Shown piece after piece: positions 1 through 6,635 of a stretch of 6,635 nucleotides of DNA. The position numbers and the translations under genes are program-made. The notes under the pieces are model-generated. The model did no database searches, was not told the DNA's origin, and worked only from the letters and a program-made list of their open reading frames with translations. The stretch spans positions 1 to 6,635 of the forward strand of contig RDXA01000129.1 in the NCBI GenBank assembly GCA_004292705.1, given 5' to 3'. The number at the start of each line of letters is the position of its first letter. Position 1 is the stretch's first letter. The DNA is from Sphingomonadales bacterium (GTDB lineage Bacteria > Pseudomonadota > Alphaproteobacteria > Sphingomonadales > Sphingomonadaceae).

Positions 1-667
1 GACGCTCGAACCCGTGCCAGGCGAGGATGGGTCGGCCGAGCGACTGACCCGGGCATTCCGCGCGGCAGGTTGGCAAGTGGCGGTGGAACCCTGCGATATC
101 AATCATATCCTGCCAGTGCGCGGGCGCAGCTTTGCCGAGTATTGGGACACCCGTCCCGGCCCTCTTCGCACGACCTTGAAACGCAAGGCCAGGAAGGTCG
201 AAACCGAGATCCTGACCCATTTCGATGCGCAGGTCTGGGCCGACTACGAGACGATCTATGCCGCCAGCTGGAAACCGGCCGAGGATCAGCCCGCAATGCT
301 GCGCGCCTTTGCCGAAGCCGAAGGCGCAGCCGGTCGGCTGCGGCTGGGGATTGCCCGAGCCGAGGGCATAGCCGTTGCCGCACAATGCTGGACGGTCGAA
401 AATTCAACCGCTTATATCCACAAGCTCGCACATCTGGAAAGCCACAAGCCGCTCTCGGCCGGGACCACGCTCACAGCGGCGCTGTTTGCTCACGTGATCG
501 ATATCGACCGCGTCGATCTGGTCGATTTCGGCACGGGCGACCAAAGCTACAAGGCCGACTGGATGGAGGAAGTGCGACCCCGTTTCCGGATCGATTGTCT
601 CGACCCGGCACAGCCCAAAGCCTGGCCGCCGCTCGCCAAGCGGATACTGCGTGCCCGCGATGCCTGA
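1..667 (+). CDS. GNAT/FemAB-like acyltransferase (CelD/BcsL type), exosortase A-associated, 5' partial
   Basis: This is the C-terminal part of a cytoplasmic GNAT-fold acyltransferase of the FemAB/CelD-like type, which commonly sits in exosortase A/PEP-CTERM exopolysaccharide loci. The frame is open through base 2 with no stop. A GTG at 14 could serve as a start, but the family is usually about 350-380 residues and the roughly 220 seen here look like the last 60 percent, so I treat the gene as truncated by the window edge. The clearest signature is DFGTGDQSYKADW, encoded at 524-562, near the end of the acetyltransferase domain and typical of this family. A conserved Tyr-Ile-His-Lys strand lies just before it (about 412-423). 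The protein ends with a basic tail. A 105-bp gap separates it from the acyl carrier protein gene downstream. The family's donor and acceptor are unknown; an acyl or aminoacyl transfer to an envelope or EPS precursor is inference. The family call is fairly firm and the substrate is open. Confidence 0.82.
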   Translation, partial: TLEPVPGEDGSAERLTRAFRAAGWQVAVEPCDINHILPVRGRSFAEYWDTRPGPLRTTLKRKARKVETEILTHFDAQVWADYETIYAASWKPAEDQPAMLRAFAEAEGAAGRLRLGIARAEGIAVAAQCWTVENSTAYIHKLAHLESHKPLSAGTTLTAALFAHVIDIDRVDLVDFGTGDQSYKADWMEEVRPRFRIDCLDPAQPKAWPPLAKRILRARDA

Positions 668-760
668 GGCACTGGCGGCACGGCGCAACGCTTGCACCCG
701 CGCCCGCTCATGGCTAAGCCCCGCCGCCACGGCACTGAACAGGGATTTTTTGCCAATGAC

Positions 761-772
761 GAAGGCGGGCCG
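761..772 (+). promoter_or_regulatory. Ribosome binding site that fixes the ACP start
   Basis: GAAGG at 761-765 lies 7 nt before the ATG at 773. This supports 773 over the in-frame TTG at 692 and ATG at 710. Those starts would add a proline- and arginine-rich leader that does not look like carrier-protein sequence. Confidence 0.6.
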
Positions 773-1069
773 ATGACCACATTGCCGCACATCGAGAGCG
801 CCGCGGACGCAGCCGCGCTCGATCGGGAAATCAAGAGCCTGATGGCCGACGTGCTGGGCCTCGACCCGGCGCAGGCCGAGGCGCTCGTGCCGGAATCAGG
901 GCTGTTCGGCCACCTGCCTGAACTGGATTCGATGGCGGTTGCCGGGCTGCTTACCGAAATGGAAGACCGGCTCGGCATCGTGATCGAGGATGACGATGTC
1001 GACGGCGAAATGCTTGAAACCTATGGCGGGCTGCTGGCTTTCGCGCGTGCAAAGCTTGACGCCCGGTAG
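773..1069 (+). CDS. Acyl carrier protein, exosortase A locus type
   Basis: This is a 98-residue stand-alone acyl carrier protein. It is acidic, with the expected helical pattern, and carries the phosphopantetheine attachment motif as Leu-Asp-Ser-Met at residues 51-54. Ser53 (TCG at 929-931) is the predicted modified residue. The region after it, with the acidic stretch EDDDVDGE, matches the recognition-helix region of ACPs. The context differs from fatty acid synthesis: there is no fabD, fabG or fabF beside it, and it lies between a GNAT/FemAB acyltransferase and two exosortase A-associated hydrolases. In related loci a similar ACP accompanies an AMP-forming acyl ligase and a PLP-dependent decarboxylase, and neither is in this window. 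It probably carries a dedicated acyl or aminoacyl group for a locus-specific modification. The start is chosen from the GAAGG at 761-765. The ACP call is strong; the cargo is unknown. Confidence 0.88.
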   Translation: MTTLPHIESAADAAALDREIKSLMADVLGLDPAQAEALVPESGLFGHLPELDSMAVAGLLTEMEDRLGIVIEDDDVDGEMLETYGGLLAFARAKLDAR

Positions 1070-1076
1070 GCCGGGC
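1061..1076 (+). other. Perfect GC hairpin around the ACP stop codon
   Basis: GCCCGG (1061-1066) and CCGGGC (1071-1076) are exact inverse complements separated by the 4-nt loop TAGG, which contains the ACP stop codon TAG (1067-1069). No T-run follows, so it does not look like a full intrinsic terminator. It could be a weak attenuator or an mRNA-stability element between ACP and hydrolase 2, or chance in a GC-rich genome. Confidence 0.4.
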
Positions 1077-1102
1077 TTGCGCTGCTTCAGGCTAACGCTC
1101 GG

Positions 1103-1792
1103 GTGATTTTCACGTGGAACAGCCCGGCCCGTCAGGGCACCTTGCCGACCGAGGAACTGCTGGTCGCCTTTGATCGTGGCCGCAAGGTGCGTCTGCTGGT
1201 GTGTCCAGCATGGTTCGACGAGGCGAACAAGCTCAGGCGCTTTACGGTCGAAGTCATGCGGCGTCTGGATGCGGCCGGGATCGACAGCCTGCTGCCCGAT
1301 CTCCCCGGTTGCAACGAAAGCCTTGCACCGCTGGAACATCAGACACTTGAGGGCTGGCGCGCTGATATGGCGACGGCGGCAGAGGCACTGGGGGCAAACC
1401 ATGTGCTCGCGATCCGCGCCGGGGCCCTGGTGGCTCCCGAAGGCCTGCCAGGCTGGCATTATGCAGCACAGTCCGGACCAAAGCTGCTGCGCGGCATGAT
1501 CCGTGCCCGGACCATTGCAGCACGCGAGGCTGGTCTTGCCGAAACGTCTGAAAAGCTGATGGACACCGGCCGGAACGAAGGTCTGGTGCTCGGCGGTTGG
1601 CAGATTGGTTCGGCCATGTTCCGTGCGCTTGAATTGGCTGAGCCTGCCCTTGCCTCCGGACAGTCCGACATCGCTCAGAGCGCGGTCGGCGGACCCGGAC
1701 TGTGGTTGCGTGCGGAGCCGGACGAGGATGCAGGGCAGGCTGAGCGCCTCACCGCACTCATCGCTGAAAACATCGCGAAATCAAATTTATGA
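1103..1792 (+). CDS. Exosortase A system-associated hydrolase 2 (alpha/beta-hydrolase fold)
   Basis: This 229-residue protein matches the exosortase A-associated hydrolase 2 family. The diagnostic block is PAWFDEANKLRRF (residues 35-47), with the family's Asn-Lys-x-Arg-Arg core, followed by LLPDLPGCNES (63-73), the strand and oxyanion-side loop of the fold. The place where the nucleophile elbow is expected reads Ile-Arg-Ala-Gly (104-107), with Arg105 (CGC at 1415-1417) instead of Ser, so a classical Ser-His-Asp triad is not visible. There is no signal peptide, so it is probably cytoplasmic. The start is the GTG at 1103, in frame with and 34 nt after the ACP stop. Only a distant AGG (1089-1091) precedes it, and no ATG is available nearby, so the N-terminus is less certain than the family call. 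Its stop overlaps the next start as ATGA. The substrate is unknown. Confidence 0.8.
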   Translation: MIFTWNSPARQGTLPTEELLVAFDRGRKVRLLVCPAWFDEANKLRRFTVEVMRRLDAAGIDSLLPDLPGCNESLAPLEHQTLEGWRADMATAAEALGANHVLAIRAGALVAPEGLPGWHYAAQSGPKLLRGMIRARTIAAREAGLAETSEKLMDTGRNEGLVLGGWQIGSAMFRALELAEPALASGQSDIAQSAVGGPGLWLRAEPDEDAGQAERLTALIAENIAKSNL

Positions 1793-2577
1793 CGCGCTTG
1801 TCTCACACCTTTGGCTGCGGCAGCCTGACACTCGCCGGGACACTCGATACCGCGCCGGGCCGCGCCGGCCTGCTGATTGTGAGCGGCGGCAACGAGATCC
1901 GCTCGGGAGCTTTCGGAGGGCAGGCTGACATGGCCGCACGGATCGCTGCCGCGGGCTTTCCCGTGTTTCGTTTCGACCGCCGTGGGATCGGCGACAGCGA
2001 GGGCGAGAATCGCGGTTTCCGCCATTCAGCCAAGGACATAGCCGCCGCAATCGACGCCTTCCGGGCGATGACACCACAGCTCTCGCGGGTGGTTGCTTTC
2101 GGCAATTGCGATGCGGCCTCGGCGCTGATGCTGGCAGGCGGCGCGGGTTGCGATGCACTGGTGCTTTCCAACCCCTGGACCATCGAGCAGGACGAAAGCG
2201 GTGCTGTCGACGACACCCCGCCCCCCGCAGCAATCCGCGCGCGCTATCTTGAAAAGATCAGAAATCCACGTGAAGTCATGCGCTTGCTGGGTGGAGGTGT
2301 GGATTTGCGCAAGCTCGCAGGCGGCATGATGCGCGCCCTGCGTCCGCCTCCGCCGCCCTCAAGCCTGGCACAGGATATGGCCGAGGGGCTGGCGGGCTTC
2401 ATCGGCCCGGTTCGTATCCTGCTCGCTACGGCTGACCGCACTGCGCAGGTTTTCGAGGCGGCATGGGAACAGCGCGACCCGCGCATCCGCCGCTGCGAAG
2501 GCGCAGGCCATGCCTATGTCGAGCCGGAACACCGCGCCTGGCTTGAGCAGCAACTGCTTGAAATGCTGCGCGCCTAA
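1789..2577 (+). CDS. Exosortase A system-associated hydrolase 1 (alpha/beta-hydrolase fold, Cys elbow)
   Basis: This 262-residue alpha/beta-hydrolase-fold protein matches the exosortase A-associated hydrolase 1 family. In order: a GGNEIRSG loop (33-40) after the first core strand, FDRRGIGDSEGE (62-73), a nucleophile elbow Gly-Asn-Cys-Asp-Ala-Ala (105-110), LSNPWT (126-131), a likely acid at Asp216 in ATADRTA, and the catalytic-type His241 in GAGHAYVEP. The nucleophile position is Cys107 (TGC at 2107-2109), as is usual for this family, so a thiol rather than a serine may do the chemistry. There is a run of five prolines at 186-190 in a lid-like region. The ATG at 1789 overlaps the hydrolase 2 stop by 4 nt and has no good Shine-Dalgarno sequence, so translation is probably coupled. 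The stop TAA (2575-2577) overlaps the stop of the convergent methyltransferase gene. It is probably a cytoplasmic partner of the ACP; the substrate is unknown. Confidence 0.85.
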   Translation: MTRLSHTFGCGSLTLAGTLDTAPGRAGLLIVSGGNEIRSGAFGGQADMAARIAAAGFPVFRFDRRGIGDSEGENRGFRHSAKDIAAAIDAFRAMTPQLSRVVAFGNCDAASALMLAGGAGCDALVLSNPWTIEQDESGAVDDTPPPAAIRARYLEKIRNPREVMRLLGGGVDLRKLAGGMMRALRPPPPPSSLAQDMAEGLAGFIGPVRILLATADRTAQVFEAAWEQRDPRIRRCEGAGHAYVEPEHRAWLEQQLLEMLRA

Positions 2578-3782
2578 CGCTCGAACAGGCTTACCAACTC
2601 GACATGGGTCGACCAGCGGAACTGGCCTACCGGGCGCAGCTTCGATAGCCGCAATCCGGCCTCGGCCAGCACCGCAGCATCGCGCGCCCAGCTGGATGGG
2701 TTGCAGCTGACATACACCACCCGCTCCAACGTGCTACGCGCGATTTCAGCGACTTGTGCGCGGGCACCGGCACGCGGGGGATCGATCATTACGGCATCGA
2801 AACGGTTCAACTCATCGGGTTGAAGCGGCGAACGGAACAGGTCGCGGTGGAGCGCCAGCACTTGCCCACCGCTGTGTGCTCCGGCAGACTTGCAGGCCAG
2901 ATGGGCGGCCCGCTCGGCCTCGACGGCGAGCACCTTGCGCCCTGTGTCGCCTGCGGCCGACAACCCGAATGCAAACGTGCCAAGTCCTGCGAACAAGTCG
3001 GCAACCACCCGCGCATGACCAAGCCATGCGACCGCATCAGCCACCATAAGCTCTTCCGCATCCTGAGTCGCCTGCAAGAAGGCACCCGGTGGCAAGGCAA
3101 CCGATACGCCGGACAGTCTCACCGTCACCGGTTCCGGCTCCCAGATTGTCTCGGGGCCATAACCTTGGTCGATGGTAAGGCGTGCCAGATTCTGTTGGCG
3201 GGCGAAGTCCAGTGCTGCCTCGGTCGGGCCGAGGCCTTCGAGCGGGAAATGGCTAAGGTTCGCCTCGACGCCCTGATCGGCAAGTGTCAGATCGATCCCC
3301 ACGATGCCCTTGGGACCATGCGCAGCGACCAGCCTGCGCAAGGGCGCGATCAGCGCGGCCAGTGCGGGATGCAGCACCGGACATTCCGCCAGATCGACCA
3401 CCCGATGCGATCCACCCTCGCGATACCCCAGCACTGCGCCCCTTGCCGTGCGCAAGCCATGCAACCCGGCGCGGCGGCGGGTGGCGGGTGGCGAAAGGTG
3501 GACGGGCAGCACCTCGCCGGGTTCGAGCCCTTGACCCCGCGCCGCGTTCACCACCCGGTCACGGACGAAGTCGGCGAGTGCTGCATCATCAGCCTGCTGC
3601 AATTGGCACCCGCCGCAGGACGTAAAATGGCGGCATGCCGGAACAGCATGGTGCGGCCCGGGCGTGATGTTGCCCTCGCCATCGACAATGTCCCCCGGCA
3701 CCGCGCCCGAGACATGCCGACCGGTGGCGGTCACGCCGTCGCCTTTGGCAGCGAGGCGGATGATGGGTTCGGGGAGGTTCAC
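2574..3782 (-). CDS. Class I SAM-dependent Fe-S RNA 5-methyluridine methyltransferase (RlmD/RumA-TrmA family)
   Basis: This 402-residue enzyme transfers a methyl group from S-adenosylmethionine to C5 of a uridine in rRNA or tRNA. An abbreviated TRAM-like N-terminus (about 6-33) precedes a [4Fe-4S] site: Cys50, Cys56 and Cys59 as C-x5-C-G-G-C, and Cys134 in AECPVL. The RNA-binding central domain includes TRRRAGL and YREGGSHRVVD, which resemble RlmD. The SAM site is DLFAGLG (262-268), with the acidic VEAE strand after it and IDPPRAG at 333-339. The catalytic nucleophile is Cys360 in VSCNP, and the general base is Glu395 in HVEL near the C-terminus. The start is the GTG at 3782-3780, which overlaps the nnr stop as GTGA. 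The frame is open much further upstream, but that part is the antisense frame of nnr. Whether the target is 23S rRNA (U747/U1939 type) or tRNA U54 cannot be told from sequence alone, so I give no symbol. Confidence 0.93.
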   Translation of the reverse strand: MNLPEPIIRLAAKGDGVTATGRHVSGAVPGDIVDGEGNITPGPHHAVPACRHFTSCGGCQLQQADDAALADFVRDRVVNAARGQGLEPGEVLPVHLSPPATRRRAGLHGLRTARGAVLGYREGGSHRVVDLAECPVLHPALAALIAPLRRLVAAHGPKGIVGIDLTLADQGVEANLSHFPLEGLGPTEAALDFARQQNLARLTIDQGYGPETIWEPEPVTVRLSGVSVALPPGAFLQATQDAEELMVADAVAWLGHARVVADLFAGLGTFAFGLSAAGDTGRKVLAVEAERAAHLACKSAGAHSGGQVLALHRDLFRSPLQPDELNRFDAVMIDPPRAGARAQVAEIARSTLERVVYVSCNPSSWARDAAVLAEAGLRLSKLRPVGQFRWSTHVELVSLFER

Positions 3783-5170
3783 AGGCAGGCCGCTAGCGCC
3801 TCGGACACCCTTTCGGCAAGCTGCGATGGCGTAAAGGCCGGGCCTGCCCGACGCGCCGCCTCGCCATGCAGCCAGACAGCTTCGCACGCCGCAGCGAAAG
3901 GATCGCGGCCGCACGCCATGCGGCTCGCGGCGATCCCGGCGAGCACGTCGCCGGTGCCTGCCACCGACAACCAACTCGGCGCCGGGCTGCCCAGCGCGAG
4001 GCGACCATCGGGCGCGGCAATGCAGCTGTCGGGCCCCTTGGCCAGCACCACCATCCCGCTCACCCGCGCCAGCGCCAGCGACCGCTCGCGCCGTCCATCG
4101 GCGATGACGCCGAAGCTGCGGCACAGTGCGGCAAGCTCCCCGTCATGAGGGGTGGCGAGGACCGGCTTGCCCTGCGGAAGCATCGCCGGAGCGAGCAGCA
4201 TGAGCGCATCGGCATCAAGCACCACGGCCCGCGCCTGCCGCAGCGCCCCGTTCAGCACATCTTGCGCTTGGGAGCTCCGACCGAGACCCGGCCCGATCAG
4301 CACGGCGGCCATACGTTCGTCGGCCAGCGCCTCTTCCAGCGGCGCGGTGTCAGTCACCACATCGGGCGGCGTGCGGGGATCAGCCTCGCGGGCAAGCAGT
4401 TTGACATAGCCCGCGCCGGATCGCTGCGCTGCCACTGCCGCGAGCAAGCCTGCCCCCGGCATCGCCCCGCCGATGATGCCAAGCAGGCCCCGGCGATACT
4501 TGTGGCTATCTGTCGGCGGTGCTGAGAATGACGGTCTCCCGACCAGCACTGCGGCACCCTCCACCGGCGCGATTCCGATGGGGACAAGCCGCACTTGCCC
4601 CATCAGCGCGCGGCCCGGAAGGCTCCAATGGGCAAACTTCCACGCGCCCAGCGCCAGCGTCAGATCATAGGCAGGCAGGCGCTCGTTCAGCACTGCGCCG
4701 CCGTCGCTGGCGATCCCCGATGGCACATCGATTGCCACGCGGTAACGGTGCCGCGCTGCCAGATCGCGCAGCAGCAACGCGTGTTCGGCCGCCAGCGGGC
4801 GCGCGAGGCCGGAGCCGAACAGGCAATCGACGAAGACCTCGCCCGGCCCGCCTCCGTCAGCCGTTGCGACCGGGCTGCCCCACCGGCGCCTCGCCGCTTG
4901 TGCGGCTTCCGTCGAAGGATCGAGCGGAGCGACCAACGTGACTGCATTGCCAGCTTCGCGCAGTCGGCGGGCGATGACATAACCATCCCCGCCATTATTC
5001 CCGGGACCGCACAGCACGGTCACCGCACGTCCGGCAGCAACCCGGCGGATCCACTCCGCCGCACCGCCAGCGGCGGTCTCCATCAATTCGCTGCCGCTTG
5101 TTCCCGAGTCGAACAGCGCCTGCTCGGCACTGCGCATTTGGGCCGCCGTCAGAACCTGCGAAAGGGTCAC
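3779..5170 (-). CDS. nnr: Bifunctional NAD(P)H-hydrate epimerase / ADP-dependent (S)-NAD(P)H-hydrate dehydratase
   Basis: This cytoplasmic metabolite-repair enzyme restores damaged, hydrated NADH and NADPH. The N-terminal YjeF_N domain (about 1-210) interconverts the R and S hydrates. It shows GPGNNGGDGY (55-64), VDCLFGSGL (114-122) and the catalytic-type Asp148 in AIDVPSG. The C-terminal carbohydrate-kinase-like domain (about 215-463) dehydrates the S form using ADP. It shows HKYRRG at its start, then GPGLG, VLDADAL, TPHDGELA and the nucleotide-site AGTGDVLAGI, with Asp408 in GTGD. At 463 residues it has normal length for the fused bacterial form. The start is the GTG at 5170-5168, overlapping the upstream lipoprotein stop as GTGA, with no Shine-Dalgarno sequence visible. 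The downstream methyltransferase begins in its stop codon. Both halves have their key residues, so it should be active. Confidence 0.95.
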   Translation of the reverse strand: MTLSQVLTAAQMRSAEQALFDSGTSGSELMETAAGGAAEWIRRVAAGRAVTVLCGPGNNGGDGYVIARRLREAGNAVTLVAPLDPSTEAAQAARRRWGSPVATADGGGPGEVFVDCLFGSGLARPLAAEHALLLRDLAARHRYRVAIDVPSGIASDGGAVLNERLPAYDLTLALGAWKFAHWSLPGRALMGQVRLVPIGIAPVEGAAVLVGRPSFSAPPTDSHKYRRGLLGIIGGAMPGAGLLAAVAAQRSGAGYVKLLAREADPRTPPDVVTDTAPLEEALADERMAAVLIGPGLGRSSQAQDVLNGALRQARAVVLDADALMLLAPAMLPQGKPVLATPHDGELAALCRSFGVIADGRRERSLALARVSGMVVLAKGPDSCIAAPDGRLALGSPAPSWLSVAGTGDVLAGIAASRMACGRDPFAAACEAVWLHGEAARRAGPAFTPSQLAERVSEALAACL

Positions 5171-5536
5171 GAGTTGGGTGGATCGAGCAAGGCGAGCGGG
5201 ATGCGGTAGCGATCTGCGCCGATGCTGAACTGCACCGCATCCGCCCCGCCCTGTTCGAGGATCAGGGGTTCGGCCCCGTCACGGGCCGCGAAATTGCCGC
5301 TGGCAGAATCGCGGATCAGGCGACGGAAGCCGCCATCAGGATGGTAGAGGATGAACTCGTTGCTCCCGGCCACGCGCTCGACATAACAGCCGGGCGACAA
5401 GGCTGCGCCAGCGCCGATCGCACAGGTCATCACGGCTCCAGACGCGGGGGCCGTGGCAGAGGCGCTGGGCGACGGGGGCGCATCGCTGGGCGATCCGCAG
5501 CTGGCCAGTGCGGTGGCAGACAGAAGGATGACAGCG

Positions 5537-5556
<20 letters not shown>
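5167..5556 (-). CDS. Small uncharacterised lipoprotein
   Basis: I do not recognise a named family for this 129-residue protein. The N-terminus is a lipoprotein signal: Arg4, a hydrophobic stretch (about 8-17) and the lipobox Leu-Ala-Ser-Cys with Cys20 as the lipidated residue. The next residue is Gly, not Asp, which by the usual sorting rule suggests the outer membrane. Residues 21-41 are a Pro/Ser/Ala-rich linker. The rest is a small, probably beta-rich domain with Cys45 and Cys57, which could form a disulfide in the periplasm, and with FILYHPDGGFRRLI and a C-terminal DRYRIPLALLD. The start is the ATG at 5556-5554, with GAAGG (5570-5566) 9 nt before it. A longer reading up to 5802 would be antisense-like sequence inside ilvD and would bury the signal peptide. 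It overlaps the end of ilvD by 20 nt and nnr by 4 nt, so it is cotranscribed with them. Function unknown. Confidence 0.78.

Positions 5557-6635
<1,079 letters not shown>

Noticed and set aside
14..16. GTG at 14 as the true start of the acyltransferase
   Set aside because: The frame is open to the window edge, no Shine-Dalgarno sequence can be judged, and the product would be far shorter than the family.
692..720. Possible promoter before the ACP (TTGCAC at 692-697, 17-nt spacer, TAAGCC at 715-720)
   Set aside because: The -35-like part is fair, but the -10 matches only two positions of the consensus. The gap also has a 7-bp inverted repeat (673-679 with 723-729), which is plausible by chance at this GC content.
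404..1459. Minus-strand open frames (for example 404-790, 547-978, 896-1459)
   Set aside because: They lie antisense to the acyltransferase, ACP and hydrolase 2, which carry family motifs; these frames do not.
2574..4124. Methyltransferase read as 516 residues from 4124
   Set aside because: The first roughly 114 residues are an off-frame reading of nnr. The GTG at 3782 overlapping the nnr stop gives a normal family N-terminus.
2754..4148. Long plus-strand open frame of 464 codons opposite the methyltransferase and nnr
   Set aside because: Its translation has no recognisable domain, is rich in Arg, Cys and His, and lies antisense to two genes with complete catalytic motifs. It is a by-product of GC-rich codon use.

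Overview
The window looks like chromosomal DNA of a GC-rich alphaproteobacterium, most likely of the order Sphingomonadales (Erythrobacter-like). This is an inference from three things: high GC with tight gene packing, the sequence character of the IlvD and Nnr proteins, and an exosortase A (PEP-CTERM/EPS)-associated accessory cassette of the kind seen in that group. No search was run, so the taxonomy is provisional. There are eight genes in two convergent blocks, and almost every base is coding. I see no tRNA, rRNA, CRISPR array, insertion sequence or integrase.

Plus-strand block (1-2577): the C-terminal part of a GNAT/FemAB-like acyltransferase (its 5' end lies outside the window), a small acyl carrier protein, and two alpha/beta-hydrolase-fold proteins that match the 'exosortase A system-associated hydrolase' 2 and 1 families. 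The two hydrolases overlap by 4 nt (ATGA). These families travel with exosortase A and exopolysaccharide loci, and their biochemical job is not established. A carrier protein, an acyltransferase and two hydrolase-fold proteins together suggest an acyl or aminoacyl group that is carried on a phosphopantetheine arm and transferred to a polysaccharide or its precursor. That reading is inference. Both hydrolases have odd nucleophile elbows: Arg in hydrolase 2 and Cys in hydrolase 1.

Minus-strand block (6635 down to 2574): ilvD (branched-chain amino acid synthesis; its 5' end lies outside the window), a small uncharacterised lipoprotein, bifunctional nnr (repair of hydrated NAD(P)H), and an RlmD/RumA-like Fe-S 5-methyluridine RNA methyltransferase. 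All three junctions overlap (20, 4 and 4 nt), and the last two are GTGA stop/start overlaps, so this is probably one translationally coupled operon of housekeeping genes.

The two blocks meet tail to tail with overlapping stop codons at 2574-2577, which leaves no room for a conventional terminator between them.
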